Counted from the first letter of the stretch, positions 16,550 through 27,255 are shown. The stretch: 64,000 bases of DNA from Peptostreptococcus equinus (GCF_027125355.1 NZ_CP114052.1:496001-560000); one strand, 5' to 3'. The notes: a model not told the origin generated them from the letters alone. A program made the numbers and translations.

Positions 16550-17146
16550 ATGTAATACGGTTATGTAAGAGTATCAACAAAAGAACAAAATTTTGATAGA
16601 CAAGTAAGTGCACTATTAAGAGAAGGAATAAAAAAAGATAAGATATTTATAGATAAAGCAAGTGGAAAAGATTTTAATCGTAAAAAATATAAACTACTAT
16701 TAAAAAAGTTAAAAGAAAATGATGAGTTATATGTAAAGTCTATAGATAGACTTGGAAGAAGTTATGAAGAAATAATCAAAGAGTGGAATAAAATTACTAA
16801 AATGAAAAAATGTGATGTCATTGTATTGGATTTTCCATTACTTGATACGAGAGAAAGAACAGATAACTTAACGGGGAAATTTTTATCTGATATAGTTTTG
16901 CAGATTTTATCATATGTAGCTCAAATTGAAAGAGAAAATACACATCAAAGACAGATGGAAGGAATAAAAGAAGCAAAAAAGAAAGGAATAAAATTTGGAA
17001 GACCAAGAAAAAAGATACCAGATAGTTTTTATGAAGTTGCTCAAAAATGGAAACTTAAAGAAATATCTTTAAGACAAGGAGCGAAAATATTAGAAACAAG
17101 CCCAAGTATGTTTTCTAAATGATTAGAAGAGAACAACTATAAATAA
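16550..17146 (+). pseudogene. serine resolvase/invertase with nonsense mutations
   Basis: RBS GGAGG precedes ATG-TAA-YGYVRVSTKEQNFDRQ. The second codon is a stop, followed by an otherwise perfect resolvase catalytic N-terminus (serine in RVST). The frame then stays open through SIDRLGRSYEEI and the HTH tail (RQGAKILETSPSMFSK). There TGA replaces what should be Trp (K-stop-LEENNYK), and the original end lies at 17144. About 198 codons is the normal length for the Tn3/Pin type. Two stops but no indels suggest fairly recent point-mutation decay. Confidence 0.85.
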
Positions 17147-17194
17147 AAAAATTATTATAAATCTAATTTTAAAAATTAAAATGTGCCAATAAAG

Positions 17195-17329
17195 GTACAC
17201 TTTTGTTTACATGTATGCTATAATAGAAAAAATCAAATATTTTGAAAGAGAATGTAAGAGTTTTAGTAGCAACTATGTGTGTAAAATAAGGTTGATCTTT
17301 TATTAACACATATAGTCAAAAAAGTGTAC
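17195..17329. repeat. inverted 10-mer pair flanking a promoter-like segment
   Basis: GTACACTTTT (17195-17204) and AAAAGTGTAC (17320-17329) are exact reverse complements about 115 bp apart. Between them lie TATAAT (about 17218) and an imperfect stem using CTATGTGT and ACACATATAG. Lying between the resolvase relic and the AP2-domain relic, it could be a recombination or operator site. Confidence 0.4.
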
Positions 17330-17402
17330 GTTTTTTGACGTTATATTAATTTATATCAAAAAGAATAAGTATGATAGTAATTTACATGAATAGTGGCTAA
17401 AA

Positions 17403-18206
17403 ATGAAAAAGGAAAATAAATTAACAACAAAAATTGAAAATAAAAAATTTGGAAGGTTACTAGTATTATCCGTTTTTAATAACGAAAAAGGTAGAAAAAC
17501 ATGTAGATGCTTGTGTGAGTGTGGGAACATAAAGGATATTTACTATATAAATTTAGTATCTGGAAGAACTGTAAGCTGTGGATGCAGAATGAAAGAGATA
17601 AACAATCGCTTTTCGGACATATCTGGGAAAAAATACAATAATTTACTCGTAGAGAGAAAAACGGATAAAAGAAAAGATGGAACAGTTGTTTGGAAATGTA
17701 AGTGTTTAATATGTGGAAAATATATAGAAGCTACCAAAAAACAATTGGAAAGAGGATATATAAAAGATTGTGGAGAGCATCAATATGATGACATTATTGT
17801 AAAGACTGTAGGTAAATTGAAAGTAGTTTCCTATGAACACGACCTAAAAAAATATAAATGTTTATGTTAGTGTGAAAATACAACATATGTAGAGCGGGGG
17901 AATTTATTATCTGAGCATACTGAAAGTTGTGGATGTTTACATAAAAAAGATAATTTTGAAATAATAGATGGAGCAGTACCAGGTCTGCTTACTATGAAGC
18001 TCCCTAAAAGTAATACTAGTGGATTTAAAGGAGTAAGTCAGACTAAAAGTGGTAGCTATGTAGCATACATAACACTAAAAAGAAAGAGATATAGCTTAGG
18101 CATATATAAAACAAAATCAGAAGCTGTTAAATCAAGAAAAGAAGCAGAAAATAAATTGTTTAAACCAATACTGGATAAAGCAAGAAAAAATGAGAGGAAA
18201 AACTAA
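17403..18206 (+). pseudogene. AP2-domain protein with zinc-ribbon-like repeats, amber-interrupted
   Basis: The N-terminal part has repeated Cys motifs (CRCLCECGN ... SCGC, CKCLICGK). Reading across TAG at 17868 gives CLC-stop-CENTTYVERGNLLSEHTESCGC, a third such repeat, then an AP2/ERF-type DNA-binding domain (SGFKGVSQTKSGSYVAYITLKRKRYSLGIYKTKSEAV). The frame is unbroken apart from that one stop, which most simply came from GAG. Such proteins are common in phages and homing-endonuclease-like elements of Firmicutes. Probably inactive as it stands. Confidence 0.75.
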
Positions 18207-18209
18207 TAT

Positions 18210-18623
18210 ATGAAGCTAAATAAAACAACTGATTATGCAGTTAGGATATTAATTTACTTGACGAAAAATGATGGAATTATTACATCAAAAGAATTATCGG
18301 AGAATACAAATGTCTCCTTTAATTATACAAGAAAGATTTTGAGAAAGTTATCAGAAAACAAAATAATAAGTATTAAAAGAGGTATGAGTGGTGGAGTATA
18401 CCTAAAAGAAAACCCTGAATATATTAGCCTATTTGATGTGATTAATACAATGGAAGCAACATTTAAGATAAATAGTTGCCTAGATGAAGAGGTATGTGAC
18501 TTACATGAGAAAGGAGAGTGTCAAGTGAGAAAATACTATTTATCGTTACAGGAGAAAATTGAAAATGATTTAAAAAATATGAGCATATGTATGCTTGCAA
18601 GTGAAGATGAAGAAGAGGGATAG
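18210..18623 (+). CDS. Rrf2-family transcriptional regulator
   Basis: 137 residues. The winged-helix N-terminus (KLNKTTDYAVRILIYLTKND, FNYTRKILRKL, SIKRGMSGGVYL) is followed by a cysteine triad C-x5-C-x7-C (CLDEEVCDLHEKGEC), as in Fe-S-sensing members (IscR, NsrR). It starts 3 bp after the AP2 relic with only a weak RBS (GAGGAAAAAC). The next gene, the giant surface protein, starts about 55 bp downstream on the same strand, so co-transcription or local regulation by Rrf2 is possible. The sensed signal (iron-sulfur status, NO, cysteine) is not determined by sequence. Confidence 0.88.
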   Translation: MKLNKTTDYAVRILIYLTKNDGIITSKELSENTNVSFNYTRKILRKLSENKIISIKRGMSGGVYLKENPEYISLFDVINTMEATFKINSCLDEEVCDLHEKGECQVRKYYLSLQEKIENDLKNMSICMLASEDEEEG

Positions 18624-18678
18624 AAAAGTAACAGTTTTAAAGTATGTGAAAAATATAAAAATGAAAGGATGCTGTAAA

Positions 18679-21600
18679 GTGGAAAATAAAAACATATTTC
18701 AAAAAATAATTGAGGAAAAAAGAAAAAAGTGTTCAAGTGAAAGACCTAAATATGGATTAAGAAAATTATCAGTGGGAATTGTGTCATGTATTCTCGGGTA
18801 TATGATATTTTTATCTCCTACTTCAGTACAAGCCGCAGAAATTACACCTGATACATCAATAAGTACATCTGTATCAGATACAACTATAGATAAAAATGAA
18901 TCTATACCTGTGACAACTTCAAGTATTAGTGAACCTGTTGATAATAAAATATCAACGACAAACGAAACTAAAGATGGATTAGCATCAACAGAAGAAAGTT
19001 CAGTAACAGCAACAATACCAACAGCAAGCGAATCGTTTTCAACAACAACATCATCTACTGAAAATACAAGTAGTGAACCTGTTGATACAACAAGTAAATT
19101 GACAACTAAATTGGGTACTGAATCAACATCAAATGATTCTTCAGTGGATACAACATTAAGTGAACCAACGACTGAAATTGCAAATAATTTGAATGAAAAT
19201 TTAGTTGAACCAACAGCAGAACAAGTTCAATTAGAAAACAGAACGATAAACAATGAAGTTTATTATACTATTAATGGTGAAGTAGATGGTCCTCTGGATT
19301 ATGGTAGAACAGATTATAAAAATATAGGGACCGACGGAAGTATACATTTGAACGTGACTAAGTGGGCTACAGATTCAGCAGGATGGGGTTATTTGGAAAA
19401 TGGACCATATAACGGAAGATATATACTGAATTTCTTTAAGGAAGAATTTTACAAAGAAATTGAATCAATTGAAGTGAATGGTGTTATGTTTGAAAAAGAG
19501 GCTGACGGTGCTTTATGGAAAGTTCCGATTAATACAAATACTTTTAACACAGGAGCAATAGGTGTAGTTACAAATCATGATGTAATAATACGTTTAAAAA
19601 ACGGTGCTACACTAGATAGTTTGGGATTGTCTAATGAAAAGATTAGTTTTACTACAATTTGGGTTACAGGACAAGCTCTTGCGGATATAGGAGGATATGA
19701 TAATGGTTTTATATTACAAAATAATCCAAATATACCTGAATTACCTGCGAAGCCATCTGATGGAAATGATAGTTACTTAGGAACTGGTCTTAATGCTTTA
19801 AATAACGACGGAACACAATCTAAGGATGGAAATTTCACTTCAGGGAGTCAAACAAAAGTTGTTTCATATAATAGCAAAGAAAAAGTTATAAATTCAATTG
19901 TTTCATTTAAACCAGATCAAAACTTTTTACAATCTAATAGTGGATGGGTATTATATATTAATGAAATTATACCACCTGAATTGCTTAAGTATATTGATAC
20001 AAATAATGTTTTTATAGGAGTATCTGATCCAAATGGTAACTTTAAAACAGATGCTCCTATAAAATTGACAGTTGATCCTAACGGAGATGGTCATATTTCA
20101 ACAAAGGATACAGATATTATAAGCATAATTGGAGGAGATTGGAGTAAAGTTGAAAAAGTACGAACTGAATTAGATAAGAATGTATTTTATGGGGCATTAG
20201 GGCAAAGTAAATCATACACAATTAAATATAAGCTAAAAGATGGTTTGTCTAACCAAGAATTTGCAAAAAAACTAAATGAATATATTATTACAAATAACAA
20301 CCAAATTAACTTTGAATCATGGCTAACAGCGGATTTTGTTGATACAACAAATTCTTTTTTAAACATTAGAAAACCCGATGGTGGAAAAACAAATAAAAGA
20401 ATTCAAAATTCATATGCAAATGCGTTTTTAGAAGTTTTTGATAATGATAAAGATGGGTTATATAATTTTGTTGAACAAGAAATAGGATCAAATATTGACG
20501 ATGTTGATACAGATGATGATGGAGTACCAGATAATGTGGAATTTTTAGATGATAAGACAAGCCCTATTGATGCAAAATCATATTTAGTAAGTAAGCCTAA
20601 TATTAGTACTCAAAATATTATAGCTAACGAGGATCAATCAATTGAAGGAACTGTTCCAAAGACTGAATATTTTAATCCAGCAGATAAAAATTCTGTATTG
20701 AAAGCTGTAAATACAGATGCTGGAAATGTGATAGTTAAAGCATATAAATATGTCGATGGTGATCAAGATTATACAGATAATGAAGTAAAAGCACAGACTA
20801 TAATACCATTTTCTGACTTGGAAAGTGGTAAGTTTAAAATTGATGTGGCTTCTGGAACTTTTGCAGAAGGGGATAAGGTTGTCTTAGTAGCGTATTCACC
20901 AGATGGGAAAAATCCAATGATTTCCGATACTGTTGTTACAGTAGGAGCTTTAAAAGTAGCATTTGATGTAAACAATGGAAAATGGAATGATAATACAACT
21001 GATGATAAATATGTAAATATTGTTAATGGAAAAGTAGATCAACCAGAAGCTCCAGTAAGAGATGGATATAAGTTTTTAGGGTGGGCTTCAAGTTCTACAG
21101 CAATAAAACCAGAAGAAAATTTACTAACTAATTTAACTTCGAATAAGAAAGTATTTGCTGTTTGGCAAGAGAATTTTAAAGCTACAGTAATTAATCCACC
21201 AGTTTTATTAGAAAAGAAACCTATTACAGATACAATTAATGTAATTACAACTAATCAGAATGGAGCAACTATAGAGTTTCAACACGATGATGGACAAAAT
21301 TCTGGATTAAAAGTCGATGAAAATATGAATATTGTTGGAACACCAATAATATCAAATTGGGGTGATAAAGAGGAAGAAAGAACAATAATGATTCATGTTG
21401 TTATCGATTCTAAAGATAAAAGCGAATCACAAACTGTTTCGATTCCAGTAACTGTACAAAGAGATACAGATGGAGATGGAACACCTGATGTAACAGACAC
21501 AGATGATGATGGAGATGGAATCCCGGATGATGTGGAAAAAGATAAGGGAAGTGATTCAAAGAATCCTAATTCAATTCCATCAACACCAATAAACCCAGTA

Positions 21601-24600
21601 GGTAAAGTAGATATAACAAATGGAGAACAAACATTAAATGAAAAAACACCAATAAAGGATGTTAACATTACTACAGAAAATCCAGATGCAAAAGTTGTAG
21701 TAGATGGTTCAAAATTACCAGAAGGAATCACATATGATGAGACGAAGAAAGTTGTATCAGGAACACCGGAAGTAAAAGACTGGGGAAAAGATGAAGAAGA
21801 GAGAGAAATAAAGATTCCAGTAACAGTAGAAAATCCAGATGGATCAAAGGTTACAAAAGAAATAGTAATCAAAGTACAAAGAGATACAGATGGAGATGGA
21901 ACACCTGATGTAACAGACACAGATGATGATGGAGATGGAATCCCGGATGATGTGGAAAAAGATAAGGGAAGTGATTCAAAGAATCCTAATTCAATTCCAT
22001 CAACACCAATAAACCCAGTAGGTAAAGTAGATATAACAAATGGAGAACAAACATTAAATGAAAAAACACCAATAAAGGATGTTAACATTACTACAGAAAA
22101 TCCAGATGCAAAAGTTGTAGTAGATGGTTCAAAATTACCAGAAGGAATCACATATGATGAGACGAAGAAAGTTGTATCAGGAACACCGGAAGTAAAAGAC
22201 TGGGGAAAAGATGAAGAAGAGAGAGAAATAAAGATTCCAGTAACAGTAGAAAATCCAGATGGATCAAAGGTTACAAAAGAAATAGTAATCAAAGTACAAA
22301 GAGATACAGATGGAGATGGAACACCTGATGTAACAGACACAGATGATGATGGAGATGGAATCCCGGATGATGTGGAAAAAGATAAGGGAAGTGATTCAAA
22401 GAATCCTAATTCAATTCCATCAACACCAATAAACCCAGTAGGTAAAGTAGATATAACAAATGGAGAACAAACATTAAATGAAAAAACACCAATAAAGGAT
22501 GTTAACATTACTACAGAAAATCCAGATGCAAAAGTTGTAGTAGATGGTTCAAAATTACCAGAAGGAATCACATATGATGAGACGAAGAAAGTTGTATCAG
22601 GAACACCGGAAGTAAAAGACTGGGGAAAAGATGAAGAAGAGAGAGAAATAAAGATTCCAGTAACAGTAGAAAATCCAGATGGATCAAAGGTTACAAAAGA
22701 AATAGTAATCAAAGTACAAAGAGATACAGATGGAGATGGAACACCTGATGTAACAGACACAGATGATGATGGAGATGGAATCCCGGATGATGTGGAAAAA
22801 GATAAGGGAAGTGATTCAAAGAATCCTAATTCAATTCCATCAACACCAATAAACCCAGTAGGTAAAGTAGATATAACAAATGGAGAACAAACATTAAATG
22901 AAAAAACACCAATAAAGGATGTTAACATTACTACAGAAAATCCAGATGCAAAAGTTGTAGTAGATGGTTCAAAATTACCAGAAGGAATCACATATGATGA
23001 GACGAAGAAAGTTGTATCAGGAACACCGGAAGTAAAAGACTGGGGAAAAGATGAAGAAGAGAGAGAAATAAAGATTCCAGTAACAGTAGAAAATCCAGAT
23101 GGATCAAAGGTTACAAAAGAAATAGTAATCAAAGTACAAAGAGATATAGATGGAGATGGAACACCTGATGTAACAGACACAGATGATGATGGAGATGGAA
23201 TCCCGGATGATGTGGAAAAAGATAAGGGAAGTGATTCAAAGAATCCTAATTCAATTCCATCAACACCAATAAACCCAGTAGGTAAAGTAGATATAACAAA
23301 TGGAGAACAAACATTAAATGAAAAAACACCAATAAAGGATGTTAACATTACTACAGAAAATCCAGATGCAAAAGTTGTAGTAGATGGTTCAAAATTACCA
23401 GAAGGAATCACATATGATGAGACGAAGAAAGTTGTATCAGGAACACCGGAAGTAAAAGACTGGGGAAAAGATGAAGAAGAGAGAGAAATAAAGATTCCAG
23501 TAACAGTAGAAAATCCAGATGGATCAAAGGTTACAAAAGAAATAGTAATCAAAGTACAAAGAGATATAGATGGAGATGGAACACCTGATGTAACAGACAC
23601 AGATGATGATGGAGATGGAATCCCGGATGATGTGGAAAAAGATAAGGGAAGTGATTCAAAGAATCCTAATTCAATTCCATCAACACCAATAAACCCAGTA
23701 GGTAAAGTAGATATAACAAATGGAGAACAAACATTAAATGAAAAAACACCAATAAAGGATGTTAACATTACTACAGAAAATCCAGATGCAAAAGTTGTAG
23801 TAGATGGTTCAAAATTACCAGAAGGAATCACATATGATGAGACGAAGAAAGTTGTATCAGGAACACCGGAAGTAAAAGACTGGGGAAAAGATGAAGAAGA
23901 GAGAGAAATAAAGATTCCAGTAACAGTAGAAAATCCAGATGGATCAAAGGTTACAAAAGAAATAGTAATCAAAGTACAAAGAGATACAGATGGAGATGGA
24001 ACACCTGATGTAACAGACACAGATGATGATGGAGATGGAATCCCGGATGATGTGGAAAAAGATAAGGGAAGTGATTCAAAGAATCCTAATTCAATTCCAT
24101 CAACACCAATAAACCCAGTAGGTAAAGTAGATATAACAAATGGAGAACAAACATTAAATGAAAAAACACCAATAAAGGATGTTAACATTACTACAGAAAA
24201 TCCAGATGCAAAAGTTGTAGTAGATGGTTCAAAATTACCAGAAGGAATCACATATGATGAGACGAAGAAAGTTGTATCAGGAACACCGGAAGTAAAAGAC
24301 TGGGGAAAAGATGAAGAAGAGAGAGAAATAAAGATTCCAGTAACAGTAGAAAATCCAGATGGATCAAAGGTTACAAAAGAAATAGTAATCAAAGTACAAA
24401 GAGATACAGATGGAGATGGAACACCTGATGTAACAGACACAGATGATGATGGAGATGGAATCCCGGATGATGTGGAAAAAGATAAGGGAAGTGATTCAAA
24501 GAATCCTAATTCAATTCCATCAACACCAATAAACCCAGTAGGTAAAGTAGATATAACAAATGGAGAACAAACATTAAATGAAAAAACACCAATAAAGGAT

Positions 24601-27255
24601 GTTAACATTACTACAGAAAATCCAGATGCAAAAGTTGTAGTAGATGGTTCAAAATTACCAGAAGGAATCACATATGATGAGACGAAGAAAGTTGTATCAG
24701 GAACACCGGAAGTAAAAGACTGGGGAAAAGATGAAGAAGAGAGAGAAATAAAGATTCCAGTAACAGTAGAAAATCCAGATGGATCAAAGGTTACAAAAGA
24801 AATAGTAATCAAAGTACAAAGAGATACAGATGGAGATGGAACACCTGATGTAACAGACACAGATGATGATGGAGATGGAATCCCGGATGATGTGGAAAAA
24901 GATAAGGGAAGTGATTCAAAGAATCCTAATTCAATTCCATCAACACCAATAAACCCAGTAGGTAAAGTAGATATAACAAATGGAGAACAAACATTAAATG
25001 AAAAAACACCAATAAAGGATGTTAACATTACTACAGAAAATCCAGATGCAAAAGTTGTAGTAGATGGTTCAAAATTACCAGAAGGAATCACATATGATGA
25101 GACGAAGAAAGTTGTATCAGGAACACCGGAAGTAAAAGACTGGGGAAAAGATGAAGAAGAGAGAGAAATAAAGATTCCAGTAACAGTAGAAAATCCAGAT
25201 GGATCAAAGGTTACAAAAGAAATAGTAATCAAAGTACAAAGAGATATAGATGGAGATGGAACACCTGATGTAACAGACACAGATGATGATGGAGATGGAA
25301 TCCCGGATGATGTGGAAAAAGATAAGGGAAGTGATTCAAAGAATCCTAATTCAATTCCATCAACACCAATAAACCCAGTAGGTAAAGTAGATATAACAAA
25401 TGGAGAACAAACATTAAATGAAAAAACACCAATAAAGGATGTTAACATTACTACAGAAAATCCAGATGCAAAAGTTGTAGTAGATGGTTCAAAATTACCA
25501 GAAGGAATCACATATGATGAGACGAAGAAAGTTGTATCAGGAACACCGGAAGTAAAAGACTGGGGAAAAGATGAAGAAGAGAGAGAAATAAAGATTCCAG
25601 TAACAGTAGAAAATCCAGATGGATCAAAGGTTACAAAAGAAATAGTAATCAAAGTACAAAGAGATATAGATGGAGATGGAACACCTGATGTAACAGACAC
25701 AGATGATGATGGAGATGGAATCCCGGATGATGTGGAAAAAGATAAGGGAAGTGATTCAAAGAATCCTAATTCAATTCCATCAACACCAATAAACCCAGTA
25801 GGTAAAGTAGATATAACAAATGGAGAACAAACATTAAATGAAAAAACACCAATAAAGGATGTTAACATTACTACAGAAAATCCAGATGCAAAAGTTGTAG
25901 TAGATGGTTCAAAATTACCAGAAGGAATCACATATGATGAGACGAAGAAAGTTGTATCAGGAACACCGGAAGTAAAAGACTGGGGAAAAGATGAAGAAGA
26001 GAGAGAAATAAAGATTCCAGTAACAGTAGAAAATCCAGATGGATCAAAGGTTACAAAAGAAATAGTAATCAAAGTACAAAGAGATACAGATGGAGATGGA
26101 ACACCTGATGTAACAGACACAGATGATGATGGAGATGGAATCCCGGATGATGTGGAAAAAGATAAGGGAAGTGATTCAAAGAATCCTAATTCAATTCCAT
26201 CAACACCAATAAACCCAGTAGGTAAAGTAGATATAACAAATGGAGAACAAACATTAAATGAAAAAACACCAATAAAGGATGTTAACATTACTACAGAAAA
26301 TCCAGATGCAAAAGTTGTAGTAGATGGTTCAAAATTACCAGAAGGAATCACATATGATGAGACGAAGAAAGTTGTATCAGGAACACCGGAAGTAAAAGAC
26401 TGGGGAAAAGATGAAGAAGAGAGAGAAATAAAGATTCCAGTAACAGTAGAAAATCCAGATGGATCAAAGGTTACAAAAGAAATAGTAATCAAAGTACAAA
26501 GAGATACAGATGGAGATGGAACACCTGATGTAACAGACACAGATGATGATGGAGATGGAATCCCGGATGATGTGGAAAAAGATAAGGGAAGTGATTCAAA
26601 GAATCCTAATTCAATTCCATCAACACCAATAAACCCAGTAGGTAAAGTAGATATAACAAATGGAGAACAAACATTAAATGAAAAAACACCAATAAAGGAT
26701 GTTAACATTACTACAGAAAATCCAGATGCAAAAGTTGTAGTAGATGGTTCAAAATTACCAGAAGGAATCACATATGATGAGACGAAGAAAGTTGTATCAG
26801 GAACACCGGAAGTAAAAGACTGGGGAAAAGATGAAGAAGAGAGAGAAATAAAGATTCCAGTAACAGTAGAAAATCCAGATGGATCAAAGGTTACAAAAGA
26901 AATAGTAATCAAAGTACAAAGAGATATAGATGGAGATGGAACACCTGATGTAACAGACACAGATGATGATGGAGATGGAATCCCGGATGATGTGGAAAAA
27001 GATAAGGGAAGTGATTCAAAGAATCCTAATTCAATTCCATCAACACCAATAAACCCAGTAGGTAAAGTAGATATAACAAATGGAAATCAAACAAATAATT
27101 CTAATAATGCCAATAACCATAATATAAAAGGTAAAAACCCTAAAACTGGGGATACTAGTAACATAACAATATATACAGGGTTAATGTCTATTGCAGGAAC
27201 ATTATTACTTCTTTTAGGCTTTAGAAAGAAAAGGGAAGAGGAAGAAGAAAACTAA
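18679..27255 (+). CDS. giant YSIRK-type, NPKTG-anchored surface protein with 420-bp repeats
   Basis: 2858 residues from GTG 18679 (AAAGGA nine bases upstream); an ATG at 18661 is an alternative. The signal peptide has the YSIRK-like motif YGLRKLSVGIVSCILG at 25-40, with cleavage near SVQA-AE. A Ser/Thr-rich stalk (about 54-200) is followed by a non-repetitive adhesin-like region to about residue 600, a DxDxDG calcium-loop segment (DNDKDGLYN, DTDDDGVPD), and an InlB/Flg_new-type repeat (GYKFLGWASS). Then come 13 full 140-residue repeats, a partial 14th, and a wall-sorting tail: NPKTG (27136-27150), hydrophobic segment, RKKREEEEEN. NPKTG fits the (S/N)PxTG specificity of clostridial sortase B; a sortase B lies downstream. 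Confidence 0.9.
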   Translation: MENKNIFQKIIEEKRKKCSSERPKYGLRKLSVGIVSCILGYMIFLSPTSVQAAEITPDTSISTSVSDTTIDKNESIPVTTSSISEPVDNKISTTNETKDGLASTEESSVTATIPTASESFSTTTSSTENTSSEPVDTTSKLTTKLGTESTSNDSSVDTTLSEPTTEIANNLNENLVEPTAEQVQLENRTINNEVYYTINGEVDGPLDYGRTDYKNIGTDGSIHLNVTKWATDSAGWGYLENGPYNGRYILNFFKEEFYKEIESIEVNGVMFEKEADGALWKVPINTNTFNTGAIGVVTNHDVIIRLKNGATLDSLGLSNEKISFTTIWVTGQALADIGGYDNGFILQNNPNIPELPAKPSDGNDSYLGTGLNALNNDGTQSKDGNFTSGSQTKVVSYNSKEKVINSIVSFKPDQNFLQSNSGWVLYINEIIPPELLKYIDTNNVFIGVSDPNGNFKTDAPIKLTVDPNGDGHISTKDTDIISIIGGDWSKVEKVRTELDKNVFYGALGQSKSYTIKYKLKDGLSNQEFAKKLNEYIITNNNQINFESWLTADFVDTTNSFLNIRKPDGGKTNKRIQNSYANAFLEVFDNDKDGLYNFVEQEIGSNIDDVDTDDDGVPDNVEFLDDKTSPIDAKSYLVSKPNISTQNIIANEDQSIEGTVPKTEYFNPADKNSVLKAVNTDAGNVIVKAYKYVDGDQDYTDNEVKAQTIIPFSDLESGKFKIDVASGTFAEGDKVVLVAYSPDGKNPMISDTVVTVGALKVAFDVNNGKWNDNTTDDKYVNIVNGKVDQPEAPVRDGYKFLGWASSSTAIKPEENLLTNLTSNKKVFAVWQENFKATVINPPVLLEKKPITDTINVITTNQNGATIEFQHDDGQNSGLKVDENMNIVGTPIISNWGDKEEERTIMIHVVIDSKDKSESQTVSIPVTVQRDTDGDGTPDVTDTDDDGDGIPDDVEKDKGSDSKNPNSIPSTPINPVGKVDITNGEQTLNEKTPIKDVNITTENPDAKVVVDGSKLPEGITYDETKKVVSGTPEVKDWGKDEEEREIKIPVTVENPDGSKVTKEIVIKVQRDTDGDGTPDVTDTDDDGDGIPDDVEKDKGSDSKNPNSIPSTPINPVGKVDITNGEQTLNEKTPIKDVNITTENPDAKVVVDGSKLPEGITYDETKKVVSGTPEVKDWGKDEEEREIKIPVTVENPDGSKVTKEIVIKVQRDTDGDGTPDVTDTDDDGDGIPDDVEKDKGSDSKNPNSIPSTPINPVGKVDITNGEQTLNEKTPIKDVNITTENPDAKVVVDGSKLPEGITYDETKKVVSGTPEVKDWGKDEEEREIKIPVTVENPDGSKVTKEIVIKVQRDTDGDGTPDVTDTDDDGDGIPDDVEKDKGSDSKNPNSIPSTPINPVGKVDITNGEQTLNEKTPIKDVNITTENPDAKVVVDGSKLPEGITYDETKKVVSGTPEVKDWGKDEEEREIKIPVTVENPDGSKVTKEIVIKVQRDIDGDGTPDVTDTDDDGDGIPDDVEKDKGSDSKNPNSIPSTPINPVGKVDITNGEQTLNEKTPIKDVNITTENPDAKVVVDGSKLPEGITYDETKKVVSGTPEVKDWGKDEEEREIKIPVTVENPDGSKVTKEIVIKVQRDIDGDGTPDVTDTDDDGDGIPDDVEKDKGSDSKNPNSIPSTPINPVGKVDITNGEQTLNEKTPIKDVNITTENPDAKVVVDGSKLPEGITYDETKKVVSGTPEVKDWGKDEEEREIKIPVTVENPDGSKVTKEIVIKVQRDTDGDGTPDVTDTDDDGDGIPDDVEKDKGSDSKNPNSIPSTPINPVGKVDITNGEQTLNEKTPIKDVNITTENPDAKVVVDGSKLPEGITYDETKKVVSGTPEVKDWGKDEEEREIKIPVTVENPDGSKVTKEIVIKVQRDTDGDGTPDVTDTDDDGDGIPDDVEKDKGSDSKNPNSIPSTPINPVGKVDITNGEQTLNEKTPIKDVNITTENPDAKVVVDGSKLPEGITYDETKKVVSGTPEVKDWGKDEEEREIKIPVTVENPDGSKVTKEIVIKVQRDTDGDGTPDVTDTDDDGDGIPDDVEKDKGSDSKNPNSIPSTPINPVGKVDITNGEQTLNEKTPIKDVNITTENPDAKVVVDGSKLPEGITYDETKKVVSGTPEVKDWGKDEEEREIKIPVTVENPDGSKVTKEIVIKVQRDIDGDGTPDVTDTDDDGDGIPDDVEKDKGSDSKNPNSIPSTPINPVGKVDITNGEQTLNEKTPIKDVNITTENPDAKVVVDGSKLPEGITYDETKKVVSGTPEVKDWGKDEEEREIKIPVTVENPDGSKVTKEIVIKVQRDIDGDGTPDVTDTDDDGDGIPDDVEKDKGSDSKNPNSIPSTPINPVGKVDITNGEQTLNEKTPIKDVNITTENPDAKVVVDGSKLPEGITYDETKKVVSGTPEVKDWGKDEEEREIKIPVTVENPDGSKVTKEIVIKVQRDTDGDGTPDVTDTDDDGDGIPDDVEKDKGSDSKNPNSIPSTPINPVGKVDITNGEQTLNEKTPIKDVNITTENPDAKVVVDGSKLPEGITYDETKKVVSGTPEVKDWGKDEEEREIKIPVTVENPDGSKVTKEIVIKVQRDTDGDGTPDVTDTDDDGDGIPDDVEKDKGSDSKNPNSIPSTPINPVGKVDITNGEQTLNEKTPIKDVNITTENPDAKVVVDGSKLPEGITYDETKKVVSGTPEVKDWGKDEEEREIKIPVTVENPDGSKVTKEIVIKVQRDIDGDGTPDVTDTDDDGDGIPDDVEKDKGSDSKNPNSIPSTPINPVGKVDITNGNQTNNSNNANNHNIKGKNPKTGDTSNITIYTGLMSIAGTLLLLLGFRKKREEEEEN
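21460..27084 (+). repeat. 13 complete + 1 partial tandem repeats, unit 420 bp
   Basis: Unit starts fall every 420 bp from 21460 to 26920. All lines compared are identical except one C/T base in the third codon (GATACAGAT or GATATAGAT, Thr/Ile). The order over 14 units is T T T T I I T T T I I T T I. Each unit has a thrombospondin-3-like calcium region (DTDGDGTPD, DTDDDGDGIPDD), a short NPNSIPSTP linker and an Ig/Rib-like domain (LPEGITYDETKKVVSGTPEV). The array must be recent or homogenised. Its copy number may be wrong in an assembly and may vary between cells. Confidence 0.95.

Noticed and set aside
21393..26960. 1855-codon ORF antisense to the surface-protein repeats
   Set aside because: It exists only because the 420-bp repeat (a multiple of three) has one stop-free antisense frame copied 13 times; no RBS, no recognisable domain, Ser/Phe-rich composition of a shadow frame.
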